Below are positions 29,518 to 40,775 of a stretch of 64,000 nt of DNA, in pieces. The translations under genes and the position numbers were made by a program. The notes below the pieces were generated by a model. That model was not told the origin of the DNA. It ran no database searches and saw only the letters and a program-made list of their open reading frames with translations. Numbering within the stretch: position 1 is the stretch's first letter; the number at the start of each line of letters is the position of its first letter. Source of the DNA: Musa acuminata AAA Group. Its lineage: Eukaryota > Streptophyta > Magnoliopsida > Zingiberales > Musaceae. The stretch spans positions 15,543,501-15,607,500 of the forward strand of contig NC_088359.1 in NCBI RefSeq assembly GCF_036884655.1, given 5' to 3'.

Positions 29518-32142
29518 TGTAACATCCCCCATTTTTTGAAAATTTAGTAAAATATTTGTTTGTAAAAATAAGGATTATTTAATAATTATTTTATATTAAA
29601 TAATATTATATTAAAGTTTATGGCTAAGGACCTAAGAGTAAATATTAAAATTTTTATATGATTTATAGAATATTCAGAATTGAGTAAATAAAAATAAAAT
29701 AAAATAAAAATTAGTAGACATGTGTCACTAGCTAGCTTAATGATGCCACCTAAGTTTGCCCTAAGGATGACACCTAGCACTTTTCATGCATGCTTGCCAC
29801 CTTGAAACTTTGCAACTCTTGTGTTAACCAAAAGTAATTAAGTAAGAGATTAAAGGAGAAACTAAATGTAACCTTCAGATGCTGCATCCAACGTGAGTTT
29901 AAGAAGAGAAGAGAAGGGAAGAAGAAGAAGAGGAATTGAAGAAGAAGATTTGATTGAGGTTTTGCATCAACTCCCCCCACCCCATTTGGGAATCAAATTT
30001 GTTTAAGGCAAGTGTTCTAATCTCTTCCTACAGAATTCCTAATCTTTGTTTTCCTTTTAATTCTTCATAATGAAAAAGATTTCAGCTTAGTACCAAACCG
30101 TTCTTTCCTATTGATACAAATCCATGAATCTGAAATTTTTTCGGTAATCTGACCTCTATTCAATGTTTCGGTCATAACATTTTGTAATAAACTCTAATTT
30201 AGACAAAACCTATTCCATTTGAAATTAGACTCAAATATCTTTATTTTGACACTAAGATTGAATGATTCGGAGTTTAAATGCCTACTAAGACTTCTGTGTC
30301 AATTAACCCTACAGATTCTGCAAAATAGGGACTGAAATTTCGGACCTTCTGTTACTAAATTGCTAATAACTCTCTAGAGAAAATTCTGAACTAAGCAAAA
30401 CTTAGTTCTTTCGAAACTAGATTCGTGTATCTTTCTTTTGACACCTAGTTGGAAATTTTGAAGTATGTTTGCCTTCTGAAACTTCTGTTTAAATCGATTC
30501 TATCAAGTCTGCAAAACAGGGATGATCATTTCTGACCTTCCTTTACTCTATTTGTTGTAACTTCCTGTTAAGAACTCAAAAAAATTATAAATCTGAGTTC
30601 ATCGGAAAATAAATTGATACAGCTTTCCAATGACACCTATTTTTAGTGATTTGGAGCATATTTGGTCACTCAAACAATTCAGAAACTATACCATTCAAAT
30701 CCAGTCATAATTGAAAACTTTGTTGGGATTTGCCTATTCAATTTTCATCCTATTGGAAAATTGATTTCTGCTAAATTCTTCTTCAATTGAGCTTTATATT
30801 AGTCCTTTGAAGTTCTTGTATTGTTCATCCTGAAATTATTGTATAACTAAAATTTATTATGTAATGCTTTGTTTGCATTTTGCTTGTTTGATAAAGGCAC
30901 ATGCATATCTTCGTTGTTCCGCATGTGCTTCTGATATGTGTCAATGTTATTGTTCATACTACCCTTTTGTACTCTGGTGTCTTATGGGATATTGTGAACC
31001 TTTGCCAGAAATGGTAAAGGGAGTTATGCTTAGAGCCCGCGATTGCTCTGCCGGCCCCATTGACTTCACTCAGACGTGGGTGGATGGAGCTCCCAGACGT
31101 GGGATACTTATGCTTGGTGGTCATCCAGAAATGGATGAATCACATTATGTATTGGTCCCACAGTGCCATCTATGTTTATTGATATGATATCCAAAGCTTT
31201 GTTTATGAGTTCATATTATGCTTTGGATAAAAATGGAATGCATGCTACATCAAAAATGGCATACAAGCTTGTGTTTATTACTCGGTTCACTTGTTATACC
31301 TTGAAGTGTTTCGTATGTCATTGTTATGCTCTCAAACACTATTATGCCTTTGATATGTACCTAAATGCTTCATGTGCCATTTGATACATGCCTAAATGTT
31401 TCTTTTGCCAATGAAATGCTCCAATTTCCTTTCTCCTATTGTTATGTCTAATGCCTGTTTTGAACGAGGTAAACCTTTGTGATTTTATATCAAATGAGAT
31501 GACTTCAAATGAACATTTGTATTTCTACTTTTGTATCTTGATACTAAGCTTGCTTCAACTTCTCCTATCGCCATGGATATGTTAGACGCTTGCTGAGCTC
31601 TTTATGCTCACCCCGTTGCTATATAAACTTTTCAGGGTAGCTTGTCACGCACTGAAAAGCTAGAATTGGGTTAAAGCAGTGAAAGGCTAGAAGATTTTTG
31701 AGCTAATCTTTGTTGGATGATGGTTTTTGTTGTATAGTAAACTTTACTTCTGATGTAATGTTAAGGATCTATTGATACTTATGTGTTGTAAAATGTCAAA
31801 GGACCGCTCATGTGTATGGAATGATAAGTTTAAGATGTGTAAGGATAAGAACTCATGGTAAATAATTATCTTTTTGTGATTGTATATACTTCTATGATTA
31901 TGGATTTGTGGTGTGGTTGATGTTTAGTTGAGTTGTCTTTGGATTTTGTGAATCTCTGAGTGAAGTGGATTATGATTATGTAATGTACAGGTTTATGAAT
32001 TGTGAATATTGATTTTTGAATGATTCTTAGTATCCTCAAATTGTTAGATTGGATCCTGGATTGAATCGATGATGAATTATAATATAATTGATTTTAGACA
32101 GGGTCACACCTCCTGAATGTGATAATTCGGGGGGGCGTGACA
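29518..32142 (+). repeat. Gag-H2 LTR 1 (5' LTR)
   Basis: Ends TGTAACATCCCCC and GGGGGCGTGACA; TATATAAA at 31620-31627. A GC-rich block at about 31010-31145 is conserved in all family LTRs and keeps a frame open (30864-31187), but the frame varies between copies and is not called a gene. LTR 1 alone reads GAATGATT and CCTACTAAGAC where LTRs 2 and 3 read GAGTGATT and CCTATTAAGAC. Confidence 0.95.
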
Positions 32143-32146
32143 GAGT

Positions 32147-32162
32147 TGGTATCAGAGCATGA
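32147..32162 (+). promoter_or_regulatory. Gag-H2 primer-binding site, unit 1
   Basis: TGGTATCAGAGCATGA four bases after LTR 1; initiator tRNA-Met type. Confidence 0.88.
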
Positions 32163-32275
32163 TTTGAGGATTTCTAAGAATTTTGATATGCTAGATGTGT
32201 AATAAATTTTGAGGTTTAGTGATTTCTATTTAGAGACTGATCAAAAGTTTTTTTTGTTATTTTTAGGAAGCAAGG

Positions 32276-33505
32276 ATGACTAGGTCATCTGGTTCTCCTA
32301 TTGCATCTACTTCTGATCAATTGAGTAGAATTATGAAAACTCTAGAGGAAATGATACACGTAATGCAACAACAAGTCCGACAAGGAAGAAATGATGAAGG
32401 TGGGAATTCAAACCAGACTGGGTTGGGAATTGAACAGTTTAAGAAGCTTAGTCCTCCCAGTTTTAGTGGTGAGCCTGATCCAATGGTAGCAGAACAATGG
32501 ATGATGCGGATGGAGAAAATATTTGATGTTTTAAATTGCCCAGATGATAAGAAGGTTTCTCTTGCTACCTTCATGCTAGAAGGAGAGGCTGAGCACTGGT
32601 GGCGAACCATGAAGAGGATTTCTGAAGCTCGACAGGAGCCAATCACTTGGAAGGTATTTACAGAAAAGTTCAATGATAAATATTTTCCAGATTGTATCAG
32701 AGAGCAGAAAGAATTGGAATTTCTGAATCTCATCCAGGGAAATTTGACAATAGCCAAATATGAGTCTAAATTCACCGAGCTCTCTGGATTTGCCACACAT
32801 ATGATTGATTATGAATATAGGAAAGCAAGAAGATTTGAAAGAGGATTAAGGCCGACAATAAGAAGCCGGATATCAGCTTTAAAACTCCAAGTATACACTG
32901 AAGTAGTAGAAAGAGCTTTCATACTTGAAAAAGACTTGGAGGAGATCCAAGAAATCAGGGACAAGAATAGAAATGATAAGTTTGTTGGTAAAAGTAAGAG
33001 AGGAAATGAAGCAGAAAGAAGTAACGAGAAGGTAAAGGTACCTAGATTTGAGAAAGGAACTCCATCGCAAAGAACTCTATCATGTACAAAATGTGGACGT
33101 AATCATGAAACAAGTGAGTATTTTTGGGTGACTGGAGCCTGTTTTGCCTGTGGAAAGTTAGATCATAAAGTCAGAGACTGCCCACTAAACAAGAACAAAG
33201 AGCCACTACTCCCTAAGCCGACAGCCCATGCTAGAGTATATGCTATCACAGAACAATATTCCAGAGCCTCTAAATCAGTGGTTGAAGGTATTCTACATGT
33301 TTCTAATAGAAATGCAAAAGTTTTGTTTGATCCTAGCTCCAACTTGTCTTTTGTTTCACAATATTTTGCTTGTCACTTGGGCATTCAACCTAAACCACTA
33401 GATTATTTGCTACACGTAACTACTGTTGTTGGGGATTCCTTGACAACAAATCTGGTTTATCCTCATCTTTTCGCCGAAAGAGATATGACAAATTTAGAGG
33501 ACTAA
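32276..33505 (+). CDS. Gag-H2 gag with protease remnant, unit 1 (409 codons, open)
   Basis: A complete frame, ATG at 32276 after GGAAGCAAGG, TAA at 33503-33505. A Gln-rich N-terminus precedes the gag core (F-S-G-E-P-D-P, W-M-M-R-M-E-K-I-F, A-T-F-M-L-E-G-E-A-E-H-W-W, F-N-D-K-Y-F-P). A Lys/Glu-rich helix and two zinc knuckles follow. The first has its last Cys changed to Tyr (C-T-K-C-G-R-N-H-E-T-S-E-Y); the second, C-F-A-C-G-K-L-D-H-K-V-R-D-C, is intact. The C-terminal 80 residues resemble an aspartic protease, but the active site reads F-D-P-S-S-N instead of D-T/S-G. There is no RT or integrase before the polypurine tract 11 bp later. Likely product: a structural Gag that could form particles; enzymes would have to come from another element. 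The gag core resembles that of Tekay/Del-type gypsy elements. Confidence 0.9.
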   Translation: MTRSSGSPIASTSDQLSRIMKTLEEMIHVMQQQVRQGRNDEGGNSNQTGLGIEQFKKLSPPSFSGEPDPMVAEQWMMRMEKIFDVLNCPDDKKVSLATFMLEGEAEHWWRTMKRISEARQEPITWKVFTEKFNDKYFPDCIREQKELEFLNLIQGNLTIAKYESKFTELSGFATHMIDYEYRKARRFERGLRPTIRSRISALKLQVYTEVVERAFILEKDLEEIQEIRDKNRNDKFVGKSKRGNEAERSNEKVKVPRFEKGTPSQRTLSCTKCGRNHETSEYFWVTGACFACGKLDHKVRDCPLNKNKEPLLPKPTAHARVYAITEQYSRASKSVVEGILHVSNRNAKVLFDPSSNLSFVSQYFACHLGIQPKPLDYLLHVTTVVGDSLTTNLVYPHLFAERDMTNLED

Positions 33506-33515
33506 ATTTTATTCT

Positions 33516-33528
33516 AAGGAGGGGAGAG
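33516..33528 (+). promoter_or_regulatory. Gag-H2 polypurine tract, unit 1
   Basis: AAGGAGGGGAGAG abutting LTR 2. Confidence 0.88.
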
Positions 33529-36152
33529 TGTAACATCCCCATTTTTTAAAAATTTAGTAAAATATTTGTTTGTAAAAATAAGGATTATTTAATAATTATT
33601 TTATATTAAATAATATTATATTAAAGTTTATGGCTAAGGACCTAAGAGTAAATATTAAAATTTTGATATGATTTATAGAATATTCAGAATTGAGTAAATA
33701 AAAATAAAATAAAATAAAAATTAGTGGACATGTGTCACTAGCTAGCTTAATGATGCCACCTAAGTTTGCCCTAAGGATGACACCTAGCACTTTTCATGCA
33801 TGCTTGCCACCTTGAAACTTTGCAACTCTTGTGTTAACCAAAAGTAATTAAGTAAGAGATTAAAGGAGAAACTAAATGTAACCTTCAGATGCTGCATCCA
33901 ACGTGAGTTTAAGAAAAGAAGAGAAGGGAAGAAGAAGAAGAGGAATTGAAGAAGAAGATTTGATTGAGGTTTTGCATCAACTCCACCCCCCCATTTGGGA
34001 ATCAAATTTGTTTAAGGCAAGTGTTCTAATCTCTTCCTACAGAATTCCTAATCTTTATTTTCCTTTTAATTCTTCATAACGCAAAAGATTTCAGCTTAGT
34101 ACCAAACCGTTCTTTCCTTTTGATACAAATCCATGAATCTGAAATTTTTTCGGTAATCTGACCTCTATTCAATATTTCGGTCATAACATTTTGTAATAAA
34201 CTCTGATTTAGACAAAACCTATTCCATTTGAAATTAGACTCAAATATCTTTATTTTTCACTAAGATTGAGTGATTCGGAGTTTAAATGCCTATTAAGACA
34301 TCTCTTTCAATTAACCCTACAAATTCTGCAAAATAGGGACTGAAATTTCTGACCTTCTGTTACTATATTGCTCATAACTCTCTAGAGAAAATTCTGAACT
34401 AAGCAAAACTTAGTTCTTTAGAAACTAGATTCGTGTATCTTTCTTTTGACACCTAGTTGGAAATTTTGAAGTATGTTTGCCTTCTGAATCTTTTGTTTAA
34501 ATCGATTCTATCAAGTCTGCAAAACAGGGATGATCATTTCTGACCTTCCTTTACTCTATTTGTTGTAACTTCCTGTTAAGAACTCAAAAAAATTATAAAT
34601 CTGAGTTGATCGGAAAATAGATTGATACAGTTTTCCAATGACACCTATTTTTAGTGATTTGGAGAATATTTGGTCACTCAAACAATTCAGAAACTATACC
34701 ATTCAAATCCAGTCATAATTGAAAACTTTGTTGGGATTTGCCTATTCAATTTTCATCCTATTGGAAAATTGATTTCTGCTAAATTCTTCTTCAATTGAGC
34801 TTTATATTAGTCCTTTGAATTTCTTGTATTGTTCATCCTGAAATTATTGTATAACTGAAATTTATTATGTAATGCTTTGTTTGCATTTTGCTTGTTTGTT
34901 AAAGGCACATGCATATCTTCGTTGTTCCGCATGTGCTTCTGATATGTGTCAATGTTATTGTTCATACTACCCTTTTGTACTCTGGTGTCTTGTGGGATAT
35001 TGTTAACCTTTGCCAGAAATGGTAAAGGGAGTTATGCTTAGAGCCCACGATTGCTCTGCCGGCCCCATTGACTTCACTCAGACGTGGGTGGATGGAGCTC
35101 CCAGACGTGGGAGACTTATGCTTGGTGGTCATCTAGAAATGGATGAATCACATTATGTATTGGTCCCACAGCGCCATCTATGTTTATTGATATGATATCC
35201 AAAGCTTTGTTTATGAGTTCATATTATGCTTTGAATAAAAATGGAATGCATGCTACATCAAAAATGACAAACAAGCTTGTGTTTATTACTCGGTTCACTT
35301 GTTATATCTTGAAGTGTTTCGTATGTCATTGTTATGCTCTCAAACACTCTTATGCCTTTGATATGTACCTAAATGCTTCATGTGCCATTTGATACATGCC
35401 TAAATGTTTCTTTTGCCAATGAAATGCTCCAATTTCCTTTCTCCTATTGTTATGTCTAATGCCTGTTTTGAACGAGGTAAACCTTTGTGATTTTATATCA
35501 AATGAGATGACTTCAAATGAACATTTGTATTTCTACTTTTGTATCTTGATACCAAGCTTGCTTGAACTTCTCCTATCGTCATGGATACGTTAGACGCTTG
35601 CTGAGCTCTTTATGCTCACCCCGTTGCTATATAAACTTTTCAGGGTAGCTTGTCACGCACTGAAAAGCTAGAATTGGGTTAAAGCAGTGAAAGGCTAGAA
35701 GATTTTTGAGCTAATCTTTGTTGGATGATGGTTTTTGTTGTATAGTAAACTTTACTTCTGATGTAATGTTCAGGATCTATTGATACTTATGTGTTGTAAA
35801 ATGTCAAAGGACCGCTCATGTGTATGGAATGATAAGTTTAAGATGTGTAAGGATAAGAACTCATGGTAAATAATTATCTTTTTGTGATTGTATATACTTC
35901 TATGATTATGGATTTGTGGTGTGGTTGATGTTTAGTTGAGTTGTCTTTAGATTTTGTGAATCTCTGAGTGAAGTGGATTATGATTATGTAATGTACTGGT
36001 TTATGAATTGTGAATATTGATTTTTGAATGATTCTTAGTATCCTCAAATTGTTAGATTGGATCCTGGATTGAATTGATGATGAATTATAATATAATTGAT
36101 TTTAGACAGGGTCACACCTCCTGAATGTGATAATTCGGGGGGGGGCGTGACA
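33529..36152 (+). repeat. Gag-H2 LTR 2 (middle, hybrid)
   Basis: Same termini; TATATAAA at 35628-35635. Left of about 34490 it shares derived bases with LTR 3 (GAGTGATT, CCTATTAAGAC, CTTTAGAAAC, TGAATCTT). Right of about 34580 it shares bases with LTR 1 (GTTAAGAACTC, CCAGTCATAATTG, GCATTTTGCTTG). The switch within about 90 bp marks the likely crossover. Confidence 0.93.
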
Positions 36153-36156
36153 GAGT

Positions 36157-36172
36157 TGGTATCAGAGCATGA
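36157..36172 (+). promoter_or_regulatory. Gag-H2 primer-binding site, unit 2
   Basis: TGGTATCAGAGCATGA four bases after LTR 2, identical to unit 1. Confidence 0.88.
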
Positions 36173-36285
36173 TTTGAGGATTTCTAAGAATTTTGATATG
36201 CTAGATGTGTAATAAATTTTGAGGTTTAGTGATTTCTATTTAGAGACTGATCAAAAGTTTTTTTTGTTATTTTTAGGAAGCAAGG

Positions 36286-37515
36286 ATGACTAGGTCATCT
36301 GGTTCTCCTATTGCATCTTCTTCTGATCAATTGAGTAGAATTATGAAAACTCTAGAGGCAATGATACACGTAATGCAACAACAAGTCCGACAAGGAAGAA
36401 ATGATGAAGGTGGGAATTCAAACCAGACTGGGTTGGGAATTGAACAGTTTAAGAAGCTTAGTCCTCCCAGTTTTAGTGGTGAGCCTGATCCAATGGTAGC
36501 AGAACAATGGATGATGCGGATGGAGAAAATATTTGATGTTTTAAATTGCCCAGATGATAAGAAGGTTTCTCTTGCTACCTTCATGCTAGAAGGAGAGGCT
36601 GAGCACTGGTGGCGAACCATGAAGAGGATTTCTGAAGCTCGACAGGAGCCAATCACTTGGAAGGTATTTATAGAAAAGTTCAATGATAAATATTTTCCAG
36701 ATTGTATCAGAGAGTAGAAAGAATTGGAATTTCTGAATCTCATCCAGGGAAATTTGACAGTTGCCAAATATGAGTCTAAATTCACCGAGCTCTCTAGATT
36801 TGCCACACATATGATTGATGATGAATATAGGAAAGCAAGAAGATTTGAAAGAGGATTAAGGCCGGCAATAAGAAGCCGGATATCAGCTTTAAAACTCCAA
36901 GTATACACTGAAGTAGTAGAAAGAGCTTTCATACTTGAAAAAGACTTAGAGGAGATCCAAGAAATCAGGGACAAGAATAGAAAGGATAAGTTTGTTGGTA
37001 AAAGTAAGAGAGGAAATGAAGCAGAAAGAAGTAACGAGAAGGTAAAGGTACCTAGATTTGAGAAAGGAACTCCATCGCAAAGAACTCTATCATGTACAAA
37101 ATGTGGACGTAATCATGAAACAAGTGAGTGTTTTTGGGTGACTGGAGCCTGTTTTGTCTGTGGAAAGTTAGATCATAAAGTCAGAGACTGCCCACTAAAC
37201 AAGAACAAAGAGCCACTACTCCCTAAGCCGACAGCCCATGCTAGAGTATATGCTATCACAGAACAAGATTCCAGAGCCTCTAAATCAGTGGTTGAAGGTA
37301 TTCTACATGTTTCTAATAGAAATGCAAAAGTTTTGTTTGATCCTAGCTCCAACTTGTCTTTTGTTTCACAATATTTTGCTTGTCACTTGGGCATTCAACC
37401 TAAACCACTAGATTATTTGCTACACGTAACTACTGTTGTTGGGGATTCCTTGACAACAAATCTGGTTTATCCTCATCTTTTCGCCGAAAGAGATATGACA
37501 AATTTAGAGGACTAA
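36286..37515 (+). pseudogene. Gag-H2 gag, unit 2 (one nonsense codon)
   Basis: Same length and frame as unit 1 but with TAG at 36715-36717, where unit 1 has CAG. It is otherwise open to TAA 37513-37515. Here the first zinc knuckle is intact (C-T-K-C-G-R-N-H-E-T-S-E-C), so each unit carries a different defect. The protease site is F-D-P-S-S-N, as in unit 1. Confidence 0.92.
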
Positions 37516-37525
37516 ATTTTATTCT

Positions 37526-37538
37526 AAGGAGGGGAGAG
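37526..37538 (+). promoter_or_regulatory. Gag-H2 polypurine tract, unit 2
   Basis: AAGGAGGGGAGAG abutting LTR 3. Confidence 0.88.
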
Positions 37539-40162
37539 TGTAACATCCCCCATTTTTTGAAAATTTAGTAAAATATTTGTTTGTAAAAATAAGGATTATT
37601 TAATAATTATTTTATATTAAATAATATTATATTAAAGTTTATGGCTAAGGACCTAAGAGTAAATATTAAAATTTTGATATGATTTATAGAATATTCAGAA
37701 TTGAGTAAATAAAAATAAAATAAAATAAAAATTAGTGGACATGTGTCACTAGCTAGCTTAATGATGCCACCTAAGTTTGCCCTAAGGATGACACCTAGCA
37801 CTTTTCATGCATGCTTGCCACCTTGAAACTTTGCAACTCTTGTGTTAACCAAAAGTAATTAAGTAAGAGATTAAAGGAGAAACTAAATGTAACCTTCAGA
37901 TGCTGCATCCAACGTGAGTTTAAGAAGAGAAGAGAAGGGAAGAAGAAGAAGAGGAATTGAAGAAGAAGATTTGATTGAGGTTTTGCATCAACTCCCCCCC
38001 CCCATTTGGGAATCAAATTTGTTTAAGGCAAGTGTTCTAATCTCTTCCTACAGAATTCCTAATCTTTGTTTTCCTTTTAATCTTCATAATGCAAAAGATT
38101 TCAGCTTAGTACCAAACCGTTCTTTCCTTTTGATACAAATCCATGAATCTGAAATTTTTTCGGTAATCTGACATCTATTCAATTTTTCGGTCATAACATT
38201 TTGTAAGAAACTCTGATTTAGAAAATACCTATTCCATTTGAAATTAGACTCAAATATCTTTATTTTGACACTAAGATTGAGTGATTCGGAGTTTAATTGC
38301 CTATTAAGACTTCTGTTTCAATTAACCCTACAGATTCTGCAAAATAGGGACTGAAATTTCTGACCTTCTGTTACTAAATTGCTCATAACTCTCTAGAGAA
38401 AATTCTGAACTAAGCAAAACTTAGTTCTTTAGAAACTAGATTCGTGTATCTTTCTTTTGACACCTAGTTGGAAATTTTGAAGTATGTTTGCCTTCTGAAT
38501 CTTCTGTTTAAATCGATTCTATCAAGTCTGCAAAACATGGATGATCATTTCTGACCTTCCTTTACTCTATTTGTTGTAACTTCCTGTTAAAAACTCAAAA
38601 AAATTATAAATCTGAGTTCATCGGAAAATAGATTGATACAGCTTTCCAATGATAACTATTTTTAGTGATTTGGAGTATATTTGGTCACTCAAACAATTCA
38701 GAAACTATACCATTCAAATCCTGTCATAATTGAAAACTTTGTTGGGATTTGCCTATTCATTTTTCATCCTATTGGAAAATTGATTTCTGCTAAATTCTTC
38801 TTCAATTGAGCTTTACATTAGTTCTTTGAAGTTCTTGTATTGTTCATCCTGAAATTATTGTATAACTGAAATTTATTAAGTAATGCTTTGTTTGCATTTC
38901 CTTGTTTGATAAAGGCACATGCATATCTTCGTTGTTCCGCATGTGCTTCTGATATGTGTCAATGTTATTGTTCATACTACCCTTTTGTACTCTGGTGTCT
39001 TGTGCGATATTGTGAACCTTTACCAGAAATGGTAAAGGGAGTTATGCTTAGAGCCCGCGATTGCTCTGCCGGCCCCATTGACTTCACTCAGACGTGGGTG
39101 GATGGAGCTCCCAGACGTGGGAGACTTATGCTTGGTGGTCATCCAGAAATGGATGAATCACATTATGTATTGGTCCCACAGCGCCATCTATGTTTATTGA
39201 TATGATATCCAAAGCTTTGTTTATGAGTTCATATTATGCTTTGGATAAAAATGGAATGCATGCTACATCAAAAATGACATACAAGCTTGTGTTTATTACT
39301 CGGTTCACTTGTTATACCTTGAAGTGTTTCGTATGTCAGTGTTATGCTCTCAAACACTCTTATGCCTTTGATATGTACCTAAATGCTTCATGTGCCATTT
39401 GATACATGCCTAAATGTTTCTTTTGCCAATGAAATGCTCCAATTTCCTTTCTCCTATTGTTATGTCTAATGCCTGTTTTGAACGAGGTAAACCTATGTGA
39501 TTTTATATCAAATGAGATGACTTCCAATGAACATTTGTATTTCTACTTTTGTATCTTGATACTAAGCTTGCTTGAACTTCTCCTATTGCCATTGATATGT
39601 TAGACGCTTGCTGAGCTCTTTATGCTCACCCCGTTGCTATATAAACTTTTCAGGGTAGCTTGTCACGCACTGAAAAGCTAGAATTGGGTTAAAGCAGTGA
39701 AAGGCTAGAAGATTTTTGAGCTAATCTTTGTTGGATGATGGTTTTTGTTGTATAGTAAACTTTACTTCTGATGTAATGTTAAGGATCTATTGATACTTAT
39801 GTGTTGTAAAATGTCAAAGGACCGCTCATGTGTTTGGAATGATAAGTTTAAGATGTGTAAGGATAAGAACTCATGGTAAATAATTATCTTTTTGTGATTG
39901 TATATACTTCTATGATTATGGATTTGTGGTGTGGTTGATGTTTAGTTGAGTTGAATTTGGATTTTGTGAATCTCTGAGTGAAGTGGATTATGATTATGTA
40001 ATGTACAGGTTTATGAATTGTGAATATTGATTTTTGAATGATTCTTAGTATCCTCAAATTGTTAGATTGGATCCTGGATTGAATTGATGATGAATTATAA
40101 TATAATTGATTTTAGACAGGGTCATACCTCCTGAATGTGATAATTCGGGGGGGGGCGTGACA
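37539..40162 (+). repeat. Gag-H2 LTR 3 (3' LTR)
   Basis: Same termini; TATATAAA at 39638-39645. Private bases in its right half (GTTAAAAACTC, CCTGTCATAATTG, GCATTTCCTTG, GGTCATACC) separate it from LTRs 1 and 2. It is followed by the TSD AATAC. Confidence 0.95.
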
Positions 40163-40167
40163 AATAC

Positions 40168-40271
40168 AGTGGGCAAACCTACTAACAGAAGATGCCACGT
40201 TGGAGAACTATGATGACTTGAAGATCAAATTCCCAAAATTCATGAATCGTCAGCCTCGAGGACAAGGCTGA
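40168..40271 (+). pseudogene. Chr-G2 chromodomain, second half
   Basis: Resumes Q-W-A-N-L-L and L-E-N-Y-D-D-L-K-I-K-F-P and ends at TGA 40269-40271. Chr-G1 has W-E-N-Y at the same place, so one aromatic residue expected in the chromodomain fold is replaced by Leu here. Confidence 0.82.
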
Positions 40272-40275
40272 TTTG

Positions 40276-40288
40276 AAGAGGGCGGGTT
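40276..40288 (+). promoter_or_regulatory. Chr-G2 polypurine tract
   Basis: GAAGAGGGCGGGT immediately before the LTR start TGTTAGG. Confidence 0.82.
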
Positions 40289-40770
40289 TGTTAGGAATCT
40301 AGCTAGGAGAGTCCTAATTAAGAGGAACACTCATGTAAAACTATTAGGACTTTAGCTAGGAGAGTCCTAATTGAGAGGGACATTCTGTTAGGACTCTAGC
40401 TAGGAGAGTCCTAATTGAGAGGGACATTATGTTAGGACTCTAGTTAGGAGAGTCCTAATTGAGAGGGACATTCATGTGGGAGGTTTTTTCTTAGAGAAGA
40501 ATTAGGAGTTGTAAGGGAATATGAGTCTTGAGTAGGAGTCCTATTAGGAGTTGGTTAGAAGTAAGAGTCTTAAGTAGGAGTCCTATTAGGAGTTAGAGTT
40601 TAGAAGCCCTATAAATAGCCATGTATTCCTCCTCTTTTCTCAAGCAATAGATGAATCATTTCTGCAGCCTTTGAGCAGCAACTTGGAGGGAGGAACCCCT
40701 ATAGAGTTCCAAGGAGGCCGATCCCCTAAAGAGATCAACCCCAAGTTTAGAGTCTGCAAGGGTTCTAACA
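40289..40770 (+). repeat. Chr-G2 3' LTR (482 bp)
   Basis: Same length and four-repeat structure as the 5' LTR; ends GGGTTCTAACA, then AGTTA. Confidence 0.94.
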
Positions 40771-40775
40771 AGTTA

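Larger units (their letters stand above)
29518..40162 (+). mobile_element. Gag-H2: tandem gypsy array LTR-INT-LTR-INT-LTR
   Basis: Three LTRs (29518-32142, 33529-36152, 37539-40162; 2625, 2624 and 2624 bp) alternate with two internal regions of exactly 1386 bp (32143-33528, 36153-37538). One perfect TSD, AATAC, flanks the whole array (29513-29517, 40163-40167). The empty site reads CTAATA-AGTGGGC in Chr-G1. Each internal region has its own PBS, gag ORF and polypurine tract, but no pol. A single TSD pair around two units means one insertion followed by recombination, not two insertions. Confidence 0.95.
24712..40770 (+). mobile_element. Chr-G2: degenerate chromovirus-type gypsy element carrying the Gag-H2 array
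   Basis: 482-bp LTRs at 24712-25193 and 40289-40770, flanked by a perfect AGTTA TSD (24707-24711, 40771-40775). Without the array it is about 5.4 kb. It shares with Chr-G1 the missing RT catalytic block and missing integrase core, and it has many more stops, so it has decayed further. Confidence 0.94.

Noticed and set aside
30864..31187. 107-codon frame within LTR 1 of Gag-H2, with shorter versions at 35010 and 38888.
   Set aside because: Start and upstream frame differ between copies and there is no recognisable domain. Treated as a conserved LTR block, reported as a finding.
32317..32796. Long antisense frames opposite the Gag-H2 ORF (also 36327-36974).
   Set aside because: Shadows of the gag frame on the other strand; composition mirrors gag codons.
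29518..40162. Reading the array as two or three separate insertions side by side.
   Set aside because: Only one TSD pair (AATAC) exists, no TSD lies at the inner LTR borders, and inner LTRs directly abut PBS and polypurine tracts.
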